From assembly GCF_013408795.1 (NCBI RefSeq), contig NZ_JACCCC010000001.1, positions 3,782,001-3,846,000 on the forward strand: a stretch of DNA of 64,000 nucleotides, in the 5' to 3' direction. Under the pieces are notes generated by a model, which saw only the letters and a program-made list of their open reading frames with translations, was not told the origin of the DNA and did no database searches. The DNA comes from Spinactinospora alkalitolerans (GTDB lineage: Bacteria > Actinomycetota > Actinomycetes > Streptosporangiales > Streptosporangiaceae). Position 1 is the first letter of the stretch. Each line of letters begins with the position of its first letter. Positions 1 to 7,362 of the stretch are shown here, in pieces. The translations under genes and the position numbers were made by a program.

Positions 1-1319
1 TCGGCGCGCGGCGGGAGTGCGGGGCGCCGGTAATGGTCCCGGCCCAGGCGCTCCATGGCGGTGGCGGCCCGGCCGCCGAGGTCCTTCATGGAGAAGTAGA
101 CGTCGCCGGTGACCTCGGGGTGGCCGGTGTTGAAGTCGAGCTGGCGGGCGAGCGCGTCGTCGCCCTTCCAGTCGGCTTCGCCCACCCTGTAGGCGGCCTG
201 GCCGATGTAGAGGTCGACGTCGGTGCCGGCGACCTCGTCGGCCCACCACGGCACCAGCTTCTCGTAGTCGGCGGTCTCGAACCCGCGGTGCCAGTAGAGC
301 TGGGGCGTGACGTAGTCGACCCAGCCCTCCTGGATCCAGGTGCGGGTGTCGGCGTACTGGGCGCTGTAGGACTCCAGGCCGCGGGTGTCGGAGCCGGACG
401 GGTCGGACTTCTCGTTGCGCCAGATGCCGAACGGCGAGACCCCGAACCGCACCCACGGCTTGGTCTCGTCGATCCGCTCGTCGATGTCGGCGACCAGCCT
501 GTTGACGTTGTCGCGCCGCCAGTCGCCGCGGTCGTCGAACTCCCCGCCGTGCTCCTCCCAGCTCGCGTCGTCGTCGAACTCCTCCCCCTGCTCGGGGTAG
601 GGGTAGAAGTAGTCGTCGAAGTGCACGCCGTCGATGTCGTAGCGGTCCACGACGTCGAGCACGACGTCGCCGACCCATGCGCGCACGTCGGGGTTGCCGG
701 GGTCGAAGTAGCCCTGGTCGGCGTACTCGATCAGCCAGTCGGGGTGCTTCCTGGCGGGGTGGTCGTCGGCGAGGTTCTCCAGGTCCGGATCCCTCCACCC
801 CACTCGGTAGGGGTTGAACCAGGCGTGCAGCTCCAGGCCGCGCCGGTGCGCCTCGGCGACGGCGAACTCCAGCGGGTCGTAGCCCGGATCGCCGCCCTGC
901 TCGCCGGTGAGGTAGCGGGCCCAGGGCTCCTTGTCCGACGCGTAGACGGCGTCGGCGGTCGGCCGGACGTGGAAGAAGACGGCGTTGAGGCCGAGCTCGA
1001 CGGCCCGGTCGAACTGGGCGACCAGTTCCTGCTGCTGCTTCTCGGCGCTCAGGCCGGCCTTGGACGGCCAGTCGATGTTGCGCACCGTGGCGATCCACGC
1101 ACCGCGCAACTGCCGCTTGGAGTACTGCGCCTCGGCCTCGCAGTCCTCGGGGATCTGCTCCAGGGATCGGTCGGCGCCGGTCGAGGGCGGCATCGGCAGG
1201 GCGCTTCCGGCCACGCCGTTGGGGGCCGGGTTGGGCACCGCACCGGAGGGAGCGCTGACGCACGCCGCCATCAGCGGCACCGCTGCGAGCACGCCCGCGG
1301 ATCGTCCCAGCCACCCCAT
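1..1319 (-). CDS. Glycoside hydrolase-like (GHL10/YngK-type) lipoprotein, partial
   Basis: Secreted protein of the glycosyl-hydrolase-like GHL10 family (YngK type), expected to act outside the cell on an unidentified polysaccharide or peptidoglycan-related substrate. The N terminus is a short hydrophobic signal ending in LMAAC, a lipobox-like site, so it is probably a lipoprotein. The family hallmark RGAWIATVRNIDWPS follows at about residue 60, then the TIM-barrel motifs FFHVRPTADAVY and HAWFNPYR. The last visible residues (VYFSMKDLGGRAATAMERLG) are typical of the C-terminal end of the family, so only a short tail is outside the window. ATG at 1319 is the only start that keeps the signal peptide. 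The gene is divergent from arsR. The family is clear from motifs; the substrate is not known. Confidence 0.85.
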   Translation of the reverse strand, partial: MGWLGRSAGVLAAVPLMAACVSAPSGAVPNPAPNGVAGSALPMPPSTGADRSLEQIPEDCEAEAQYSKRQLRGAWIATVRNIDWPSKAGLSAEKQQQELVAQFDRAVELGLNAVFFHVRPTADAVYASDKEPWARYLTGEQGGDPGYDPLEFAVAEAHRRGLELHAWFNPYRVGWRDPDLENLADDHPARKHPDWLIEYADQGYFDPGNPDVRAWVGDVVLDVVDRYDIDGVHFDDYFYPYPEQGEEFDDDASWEEHGGEFDDRGDWRRDNVNRLVADIDERIDETKPWVRFGVSPFGIWRNEKSDPSGSDTRGLESYSAQYADTRTWIQEGWVDYVTPQLYWHRGFETADYEKLVPWWADEVAGTDVDLYIGQAAYRVGEADWKGDDALARQLDFNTGHPEVTGDVYFSMKDLGGRAATAMERLGRDHYRRPALPPRA

Positions 1320-1485
1320 ACCGCTCTCCCCGAAACCACTTCGTTACCTTCCGGTCCGAGGACAGCCTAAGGGCCGCCGGGAGCGATCGGTGCGACAACA
1401 CCCGGACGGGGCGGTCGCAGGGCCGCGGTGCGCGTGGCCGGGCGCGCCGGTCCGGGGAGCACCGCACACGCTCATTAAGATCTGG

Positions 1486-1495
1486 CTTATATAAG
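1486..1495. promoter_or_regulatory. Palindrome CTTATATAAG, possible ArsR operator
   Basis: A perfect 10-bp AT-rich palindrome in very GC-rich sequence, just upstream of the TAAATT box (1506-1511) that precedes the arsR start by 6 nt. ArsR proteins usually bind AT-rich dyads over their own promoter, so autoregulation is a reasonable inference. The rest of the divergent spacer (1320-1517) shows no other feature. Confidence 0.4.
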
Positions 1496-1517
1496 TGGCG
1501 CCTGGTAAATTCGGGCC

Positions 1518-1886
1518 ATGCACGCGTTCGACGTGCTCGGGGACCCGGTGCGCCGCAGGATCCTCGAGCTGCTCGCAGACGGCGAAATGACCTCAGGCGC
1601 GGTGTGCGAGGTCGTCCAGGAGGAGTTCGCGATCTCCCAGCCGGCCGTGTCGCAGCACCTCAGGGTGTTGCGTGAGAACGGCTTCGCGACGGTGCGCCCC
1701 GAGGGGACGCGGCGCCTCTACTCGGTGAACTCCGAACCGCTGCGCGACGTCGACGCGTGGCTCGACCGCTTCCGGCGCTTCTGGACCCCGCACCTGGACG
1801 CGCTGGCGACGGAGCTGGCCCGGGGCAGGCGCGAACGCCGCCTGCGCGACTCCGGCGAGGAACCGAACCAGAGGAGGACCCCATGA
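1518..1886 (+). CDS. ArsR-family transcriptional regulator
   Basis: A 122-residue winged-helix repressor of the ArsR/SmtB superfamily. The N terminus has the typical LGDPVRRRILELLADGE, and the recognition helix region reads ISQPAVSQHLRVLRENGF at about residues 41-58, followed by a wing with TRRLYSV. No metal-binding cysteine motif is visible, so it belongs to the non-metal group commonly paired with SRPBCC/AHSA1 proteins. It overlaps the next gene by ATGA (1883-1886), so the two are translationally coupled. A TAAATT box ends 6 nt before the ATG and there is no Shine-Dalgarno sequence, consistent with a leaderless transcript. Confidence 0.9.
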   Translation: MHAFDVLGDPVRRRILELLADGEMTSGAVCEVVQEEFAISQPAVSQHLRVLRENGFATVRPEGTRRLYSVNSEPLRDVDAWLDRFRRFWTPHLDALATELARGRRERRLRDSGEEPNQRRTP

Positions 1887-2536
1887 TCGACGTCACCCAC
1901 CAGATCAGCGCCGTGCGGCGGCGGGTCGGCACGCGCACGCTCGAAGCGGGCGAGGCGCGTGTCGTGACCGTCGCCCAGACCTACGACGCCACCGTCGACG
2001 ACGTCTGGGACGCCTGCACCAGCGCCGAGCGCATCGCCCGGTGGTTCATGCCCGTCTCGGGCGACCTGCGCGTCGGCGGGCACTACCAGCTCGAAGGCAA
2101 CGCCGGCGGAACGGTCCAGCGCTGCGACCCGCCCAAGGGCTTCGCAGCCACCTGGGAGTACGGCGGGGAGGTCAGCTGGATCGAGGTCCGGCTGACCGCC
2201 GAACCGCAGGGCGGGACCCGGTTCGAGCTCGAACACGTCGCCCACGTCGACGACGAACGGTGGGCGGAGTTCGGACCGGGCGCGGTCGGCATCGGCTGGG
2301 ACATGGGACTGACGGGCCTGGCCCTGCACCTGGCCTCCGGAGAGGCCGTGGACGCTGAGCAGGGCGCGGCGTGGGCGGCGTCGGAGGAGGGCAGGCGGTT
2401 CATGTCGCTCAGCAGCCGAGAGTGGTGCGACGCCAGCATCGCGGCCGGCACCGACGAGGCCGAGGCCCGGGCCGCGGCGGAGCGCGTCACGGCCGCCTAC
2501 ACCGCCCCCGCTCCCGACGAGTCGGCCGACTCCTGA
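1883..2536 (+). CDS. SRPBCC / AHSA1-like protein
   Basis: A 217-residue START-like (SRPBCC, AHSA1 subgroup) ligand-binding fold protein. Typical elements are YDATVDDVWDACTSAERIARWFMP at the N terminus, the GGxYxLEGNAGGT strand and CDPPKGFAATWEY. ArsR-SRPBCC pairs are very common in actinobacteria, where the SRPBCC protein is the regulated partner; its ligand is unknown. The chosen ATG lies in the ATGA overlap with arsR and is preceded by GAGGAGG at 1871-1877. A perfect GC hairpin follows the stop codon. Confidence 0.88.
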   Translation: MIDVTHQISAVRRRVGTRTLEAGEARVVTVAQTYDATVDDVWDACTSAERIARWFMPVSGDLRVGGHYQLEGNAGGTVQRCDPPKGFAATWEYGGEVSWIEVRLTAEPQGGTRFELEHVAHVDDERWAEFGPGAVGIGWDMGLTGLALHLASGEAVDAEQGAAWAASEEGRRFMSLSSREWCDASIAAGTDEAEARAAAERVTAAYTAPAPDESADS

Positions 2537-2552
2537 CGCCTCCCGGCATCCG

Positions 2553-2592
2553 GCCGTCCGGTCCCGCCGCACGCTCGACGGGACCGGACGGC
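2553..2592 (+). terminator. Hairpin terminator after the ArsR/SRPBCC operon
   Basis: Perfect 14-bp inverted repeat (arms 2553-2566 and 2579-2592, 12-nt loop) starting 17 nt after the SRPBCC stop codon. There is no T-tract, which is common in actinobacterial terminators. The remaining sequence to 2817 holds no convincing gene. Confidence 0.6.
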
Positions 2593-2817
2593 GGTGGTGG
2601 CGCCCGCGTTCGAGGGGCCGAAGAGCCGTCCGGTGACGCCCTCGGGCCGACGGCCCGCCGCCCGGGCGCGCACACGCCTTTGTCATGAGCCAAGAAGTCG
2701 GCAGAGTTCGGTCTTGCTCGGGTCGGGATCCTCCATCTTCGGAGGGGCTCCCCGTCGTGTTCGCGTGAGCGTGGGTAGGCGACCGGAAGTAGGCCCGACG
2801 CGGTGTGCGGCCTCCGA

Positions 2818-3204
2818 TCAGGGGCGGCGGCCCGCAAGGACGCAGAACTCGTTCCCCTCTGGGTCGGCGAGTACGACCCAGCTCTCATCGCCTTGGCCGA
2901 CCTCGACGTGTCGAGCACCCAGGTCGAGCAGGCGACGAACCTCTTCGTCTTGCTCCCTGTCGGTTGGGTTGACGTCGATGTGGAGCCTGTTCTTGACGGT
3001 CTTGCCCTCGGGCACGTGCGCGAATGTCAAGGTCGGTGGCACTGGGCCAAGGTGGTTCTCGCCTTCAGGCACCCTAGGGGAGCCAATTGTGACAACTCCG
3101 CCGTCTTCGTCTTGCACCTCGTAGTCAAGGACCGAGCATCAGAACCGGGCGAGACCGTTGGGATCGGCACAGTCGATCGCAAGCTCGGTGAACTTACTGG
3201 CCAT
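2818..3204 (-). pseudogene. VOC-family (glyoxalase-like) protein, nonsense-interrupted
   Basis: Reading from ATG at 3204, with a good Shine-Dalgarno (GGGAGG) upstream, gives a VOC/glyoxalase-like protein: MASKFTELAIDCADPNGLAR, then F, then an in-frame TGA at 3141-3139, then CSVLDYEVQDEDGG. VOC proteins of this type carry LARFWxxVLxYEV, so the stop replaces the conserved Trp (TGG to TGA). After the stop the frame stays open to 2818 and contains the usual C-terminal features (NRLHIDVNPTDREQ, WVVLADPEGNEFCVL). A restart at an internal GTG or ATG would give a truncated protein of about 100 residues lacking the first beta-alpha-beta unit. It lies 15 nt from the transposase remnant, within a small decay zone. 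A sequencing error is the alternative. Confidence 0.75.
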
Positions 3205-3219
3205 GTCAGGACCTCCCGG

Positions 3220-3770
3220 TCAAGTAGCGGGTCCGCCGAAGGCCACACGCCGACCGCGGTGTTCGACGACGAGGTAAGCCGCACGTGGTGTGCGTTCGTC
3301 GAGGGCCTGGTGGGGTCGCAGAGTGTTGTAGGCGTGGCGGAACAGGTTGACTTCGACGGCGAGGGCGCTGCCGTCGCCGATGGTAGCGCGGTAGAGATGC
3401 TCGTACTTCAGCGTGCCGAGAAACCGCTCGACCACGCCGTTGGCCTGTGGGCTCCTCACCCGTGTGCGGACGTGGCGGAACAGCGGGTCGTCGCCGGCGA
3501 ACGCGTCAGCGAAGGCCACGCCGCGAAAGCATGGCCGGTTGCCCGCCACGACGGCGATCGGAGCGGGTGCTCCACCGATCACGTAGTCGCCGGCGACGAC
3601 GGCCTCCATCACGCCGCGGTCGGCACGGAGGCCGCCGAGGTCGAGGACGCCCCATGCCGACGTGCTGCCTCGGCCGGCGACAACTCGCCCTTCAACACGG
3701 CCAACACGGCCTGGGTCTGCTCGTCCACCGACACCTGCCGTGACGGCTTCCGCGGTCTGCTCACCCAGCC
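3220..3770 (-). pseudogene. IS3-type transposase remnant
   Basis: Two fragments of one transposase lie in different frames. The upstream part (about 3770-3640) encodes a helix-turn-helix start: VSVDEQTQAVLAVLKGELSP followed by AEAARRHGAS. The downstream part (to 3220) encodes the end of the integrase core: HVRTRVRSPQANGVVERFLG, then TLKYEHLYRATIGDGSAL and YNTLRPHQALDERTP, which holds the region around the last catalytic Glu of IS3-family DDE enzymes. The middle of the catalytic domain, with both Asp residues, is missing, so this is an internally deleted, inactive copy. Terminal inverted repeats were not identified. Family-level identification is confident; the exact element is not. Confidence 0.75.
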
Positions 3771-3831
3771 TCCCCGACCCCTCAACTCGGCCTCCTGCCG
3801 GAAAGTCTGACTCACTCCATCCTTCCCGAAT

Positions 3832-3847
3832 TCGAACACGTGTTCTA
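3832..3847 (+). promoter_or_regulatory. LexA (SOS) box-like palindrome before the radical SAM gene
   Basis: TCGAAC-ACGT-GTTCTA matches the actinobacterial/mycobacterial SOS box TCGAAC-N4-GTTCGA at 11 of 12 defined bases. A TATAGT -10-like box overlaps its right edge (3846-3851), so bound LexA would block the promoter. The site lies 60 nt upstream of the GTG start of the SplB-like radical SAM gene. SOS control is inferred from the match. Confidence 0.6.
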
Positions 3848-3906
3848 TAGTGTGTGTCGACACGGACCCGTGTGTCCCGGAAGGCCGGGGCGACCGAGGA
3901 GGCGCT

Positions 3907-4959
3907 GTGCGCTGGGAGCACCTGCGGTTGGACGGAGCGGAGGAGTCCCCGGCCCTGATCGAGCGGGGCGCCGTCACCCGCGTCTTCGACACCCCCGGCT
4001 TCCGCGGAATGACGTTCTACGAGGTTCGGGCGCGGTCGATCATCAACGAGGTCCCCGGCGCGTCACGGGTGCCGTTCCGCTTCACGGTCAACCCCTACCG
4101 GGGGTGCAGCCACGGATGCGTGGGGTGCTTCGCCCGCAACAGCCACACCTACCTCGATCTCGACTCCGGGCACGACTTCGACTCCCGCATCGTGGTGAAG
4201 GTGAACGCGCCAGAAGCGCTCCGGCGGGAACTGGCCACGCCCAAGTGGCGGGTGCGCAACGCCGGCGAGCCCATCGCCCTGGGCACCAACGTCGACTGCT
4301 ACCAGCGCGCCGAAGGCCGCTACCGGCTCATGCCCGGGATCATCTCGGCCCTGCGCGACACCGGGCACCCGTTCTCGATCCTCACCCGGGGCCCGCTGAT
4401 CCTGCGCGACCTCGACCTGCTGGCCGACGCCGCGCAGCACGTCGACGTCGGGCTCAACGTCTCCGTGCCGTTCGTCGACGACGGGCTGTCCCGGCTGTTC
4501 GAACCCGGCGCGGCGAATCCGAGCGCCCGGCTGAGGATCTGCGCGGCGCTCACCGAGCGCGGCCTCGACTGCGGCGTGCTGATGGCGCCGATCCTGCCCT
4601 ACCTCAGCGATTCACCGAGGCAGCTGGCCGCCACGGTGCGCGCGATCGCCGAGGCCGGCGCCACCCGCATCATGCCCATCGTGCTGCACCTGCGCCCGGG
4701 CGCACGCGAGTGGTACCTCGCCTGGCTCAGGGAGCACCATCCCGGTCTGCTCCCCCGCTACGCCGAGCTGTACCGCGGCGGCTCCTACGCCCCGAAGGCC
4801 TACCAGCGCCGCATCGCCGAACGCGTGCGCGCGCTCGCCCGCGAGCACGGCATCGGGCGGCACGCCCCGACGGCCCGGTCGGCCGGACCGGCCGAGTCGG
4901 TCCCCGAGGCCCCGCGCGCGCCGCAGCGTCCGCGGGCCACCCAGCTCAGCCTGCTGTGA
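3907..4959 (+). CDS. Rv2578c-family radical SAM protein (SplB-like)
   Basis: A 350-residue radical SAM enzyme of the Rv2578c/SplB-like family. The cluster-binding motif is CSHGCVGC (CxxxCxxC), preceded by FRFTVNPYRG. Other family features are NVDCYQRAEGRYRLMPGIIS and FSILTRGPLILRDLD. Spore photoproduct lyase homologs repair DNA photoproducts, but the substrate of this non-sporeformer subgroup is not established. The GTG at 3907 is chosen because GAGGAGG (3896-3902) precedes it and the protein then begins MRWEHLRLDG; an earlier in-frame ATG at 3850 would overlap the promoter. The upstream SOS-box-like palindrome suggests DNA-damage induction. Confidence 0.9.
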   Translation: MRWEHLRLDGAEESPALIERGAVTRVFDTPGFRGMTFYEVRARSIINEVPGASRVPFRFTVNPYRGCSHGCVGCFARNSHTYLDLDSGHDFDSRIVVKVNAPEALRRELATPKWRVRNAGEPIALGTNVDCYQRAEGRYRLMPGIISALRDTGHPFSILTRGPLILRDLDLLADAAQHVDVGLNVSVPFVDDGLSRLFEPGAANPSARLRICAALTERGLDCGVLMAPILPYLSDSPRQLAATVRAIAEAGATRIMPIVLHLRPGAREWYLAWLREHHPGLLPRYAELYRGGSYAPKAYQRRIAERVRALAREHGIGRHAPTARSAGPAESVPEAPRAPQRPRATQLSLL

Positions 4960-5003
4960 CCACCGCGCACTCCGGGCCGTGGGCACGCCTACACTGAAAT
5001 GTC

Positions 5004-6269
5004 GTGAGTGTCGCCCTTGAAACGCCGCAGCAGCTGACCGTCCGCACCGTCGCCCTGCCGGACGGCCGCGATCTCCTCACCCACCTGCCGGAGCGCACGC
5101 CCCTGGCGTGGATCCGGCGCGGTGAGGGACTGGTCGCCTGGGGCGAGGCCGCCCGGCTGACGCTGCCGGCCGAGAGCGACGGCTCGGGCGCCGAACGGTT
5201 CCGGGCGGCGGCGCACTGGCTGTCGGCGATCATGTCCGGCGCCGACATCGACGACGCCGTGGGGCTGCCCGGCACCGGGCCGGTCGTCTTCGGCGGCTTC
5301 ACCTTCGACCCCGGTTCGCCCGACTCCACCCTGGTTCTGCCCCGCGTCATCGTGGGGCGGCGCGGCGGGCGGACCTGGCTCACCACGGTCTGCGACCGCC
5401 CGGGGGCCCACCCCAGCGACATCCTGACCGCGATGACCCCGGTCCGGCCGGTGGGGCCGCTGCACTGGTCGGAGGGCACGCTCAGTACACCGGAGTGGGG
5501 CGACGCGGTCGCCTCGGCCGTGGCGCGCATCCGCGGCGGCGACCTGGACAAGGTCGTGCTGGCGCGCGACGCGCACGCCGAGGCCGACTCCGACATCGAC
5601 GCCAGGGCGCTGCTGGCCCGGCTGACCCGCGACTACGCCGACTGCTACGCCTTCTCCGTCGCCGGGATGGTCGGCGCGACGCCGGAGCTGCTGATCAGGC
5701 GCGAGGGCGACGCGGTCACCTCCCTGGTGCTGGCCGGGACCCGGCCGCGCGGCGCGACGTGCGAGCGGGACGGGGAGCTGGCGGCGGAGCTGACCGGGTC
5801 GGACAAGGACGTCGAGGAGCACGGCTACGCCGTCGACTCGCTGCGCGAGACGCTGTCGCCGCTGTGCTCGGCGATCGAGGTGTCGGAGGAGCCCGAACTG
5901 CTGCGGCTGGCCAACGTGCAGCACCTGGCCTCGCCCGTGCGCGCCACGCTGCTGCCCGGGGCCTCGACCCTGGACGTGGTCGCCGCGATGCACCCGACGG
6001 CCGCCGTCGGCGGCACCCCCACGGCGACGGCGATGCGGGTCATCCGCGAGCTGGAGGGCATGGACCGCGGCCGCTACGCCGGCCCGGTGGGCTGGGTGGA
6101 CGCGCACGGAAACGGCGAGTGGGGGATCGCGCTGCGCTGCGCCGAGATCGAGGGGCGCCGAGCCCGGCTGTTCGCCGGCTGCGGCATCGTCGCCGGCTCC
6201 GACCCCGAGGCCGAACTCGCCGAGGCCGACTCCAAGTTCCGCGTGATGCGCGGGGCGCTGACGGACTGA
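5004..6269 (+). CDS. menF: Isochorismate synthase
   Basis: A 421-residue chorismate-utilising enzyme that converts chorismate to isochorismate, the first committed step of classical menaquinone synthesis. The chorismate-binding domain fills the C-terminal two thirds: DKVVLARDAHAEA, a TPELLIRREG segment, LAGTRPRGATCERDG, a QHLASPVRATLL stretch, HPTAAVGGTPTATAMRVI and the GCGIVAGSDPEAELAEADSK end motif. The genes menD, menC, menB and menE lie within the next 8 kb, which favours a menaquinone role over siderophore (EntC) function. GTG at 5004 is preceded by TACACT (4990-4995) at 8 nt and lacks a Shine-Dalgarno, so it is a leaderless candidate. Confidence 0.92.
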   Translation: MSVALETPQQLTVRTVALPDGRDLLTHLPERTPLAWIRRGEGLVAWGEAARLTLPAESDGSGAERFRAAAHWLSAIMSGADIDDAVGLPGTGPVVFGGFTFDPGSPDSTLVLPRVIVGRRGGRTWLTTVCDRPGAHPSDILTAMTPVRPVGPLHWSEGTLSTPEWGDAVASAVARIRGGDLDKVVLARDAHAEADSDIDARALLARLTRDYADCYAFSVAGMVGATPELLIRREGDAVTSLVLAGTRPRGATCERDGELAAELTGSDKDVEEHGYAVDSLRETLSPLCSAIEVSEEPELLRLANVQHLASPVRATLLPGASTLDVVAAMHPTAAVGGTPTATAMRVIRELEGMDRGRYAGPVGWVDAHGNGEWGIALRCAEIEGRRARLFAGCGIVAGSDPEAELAEADSKFRVMRGALTD

Positions 6270-6314
6270 ACCGCGATACGGACGCGCATCCGCGGAAGGC
6301 GGGAGCGGTGCAGG

Positions 6315-6923
6315 TCAGTCGGGCAGCCGGTGCATGCGGCCGTCCGGGCACCTCTGCCGGGTCCACTCCAGGGAAGTGCCGTCGGGGTGGAAGCCGTGCT
6401 TGCGCAGGATCCTGCGGCGCCCGAACCCCAGCGTCGCCCACGTCAGCGCGACGGTGACCCCGCCCCAGACACCTATCACGGCCGCCAGCGGAACGCTGCC
6501 CAGGTCGACCCCGAAGGAGTACACGTCCCTCGGCTCGAAGAAGACGGTGTAGACGCTCTCACCGGATCCGGTGAGCCAGAAGAACGGTATGAGGAGCAGG
6601 AAGTAGAAGGACAGGGACGTGGCGGACGTCCGGAGGCCGAACCAGCGCCCCAGTACCTCGTCGCGGACCCACATCCGGTACCGGAACGGCACTCGGACGC
6701 CGAGGAGCCGGTAGGCCAGCCAGCGCGGGAAGGGCGGGCGCTCCCTGAGCCGGGTGAGCAGCCCGGCCTTGACCAGACCCCACCGCTCGGCCCGGCTCAC
6801 CTCCAGCTCGTCCAGCTCGCGCAGCTCCAGTGCGGTGGCGATGATCTCCTCGCCGTGGCGCTCCCGGTAGTGCGGGGGGTACCAGCGCAGCGCGCGCCGC
6901 AGCTCCCATTCGTATCGGTCCAT
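6315..6923 (-). CDS. Conserved membrane protein coupled to PadR regulator
   Basis: A 202-residue protein beginning MDRYEWELRRALRWYPPHYR, a cytoplasmic N-terminal region common in actinobacterial proteins encoded next to PadR regulators. Two transmembrane segments are visible (SFYFLLLIPFFWLTG near residue 105-120 and VPLAAVIGVWGGVTVALTW near 145-165). It starts 2 nt after the PadR stop, so it is the co-transcribed target of that regulator. Function is unknown; by analogy with other PadR partners it may act in the envelope or in drug or stress response, which is inference. Confidence 0.8.
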   Translation of the reverse strand: MDRYEWELRRALRWYPPHYRERHGEEIIATALELRELDELEVSRAERWGLVKAGLLTRLRERPPFPRWLAYRLLGVRVPFRYRMWVRDEVLGRWFGLRTSATSLSFYFLLLIPFFWLTGSGESVYTVFFEPRDVYSFGVDLGSVPLAAVIGVWGGVTVALTWATLGFGRRRILRKHGFHPDGTSLEWTRQRCPDGRMHRLPD

Positions 6924-6925
6924 GG

Positions 6926-7261
6926 TCAGAGGGCTCCCATCCCCGGCTGCGGGCGCGGGGCCAGGAGCCTGCGGGCGAGCGCGGCCAGGCGCGCCAGTCG
7001 CTCGGTCTCCTCGGCCAGCACCCGCTGCCCGTCCTCGGTCAACCGGTAGTAGCGGCGGTTGCGGCCGTTGACGATCTCCTCCCTGGACACCGAGACCAGC
7101 CCCTCACCGGAGAGCCGGTCCAGCGCGCCGTACAGGGTGCCCGCGCCGATGCGCACCCGGCCGTCGGAGAGGTCACGCACCGCCGTGATGATCGCGTAGC
7201 CGTGCCGCGGCCCCTCGGTGAGGGCCAGCAGCATCAGGTAACTCTGCTCTCGCAATGCCAT
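6926..7261 (-). CDS. PadR-family transcriptional regulator
   Basis: A 111-residue PadR winged-helix regulator: MALREQSYLMLLALTEGPRH opens the winged helix, RIGAGTLYGALDRLSGEGLV is the recognition helix and GRNRRYYRLTEDGQRVL is the wing. The protein is short, with a single C-terminal dimerisation helix (subfamily s2-like). It is the first gene of a two-gene operon with the downstream membrane protein. An AT-rich inverted repeat immediately upstream of the start is the probable operator. Confidence 0.92.
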   Translation of the reverse strand: MALREQSYLMLLALTEGPRHGYAIITAVRDLSDGRVRIGAGTLYGALDRLSGEGLVSVSREEIVNGRNRRYYRLTEDGQRVLAEETERLARLAALARRLLAPRPQPGMGAL

Positions 7262-7265
7262 ACTC

Positions 7266-7292
7266 GGTATATATCAGCAAGCGATATATATC
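7266..7292. promoter_or_regulatory. AT-rich inverted repeat, probable PadR operator
   Basis: Arms GGTATATATC (7266-7275) and GATATATATC (7283-7292) pair at 9 of 10 positions around a 7-nt spacer. The site ends 5 nt before the PadR start codon and overlaps the only -10-like sequence there. It stands out in a >70% GC context. PadR repressors typically bind such AT-rich dyads on their own promoter. Confidence 0.6.
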
Positions 7293-7362
7293 GGCAATGG
7301 CCAACCGAGGTCGGCCGCAAAAGGCCAAAGGGCCGGAGGAGCGGCCCCGGCGCCCGCCGCCC

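Noticed and set aside
33-1370. 445-residue plus-strand ORF at the window start
   Set aside because: Antisense to the GHL10 lipoprotein gene, which has clear family motifs.
3139-3141. TGA in the VOC gene as a selenocysteine codon
   Set aside because: The family position is Trp, not Cys, and no hairpin of a selenocysteine insertion element was seen after it.
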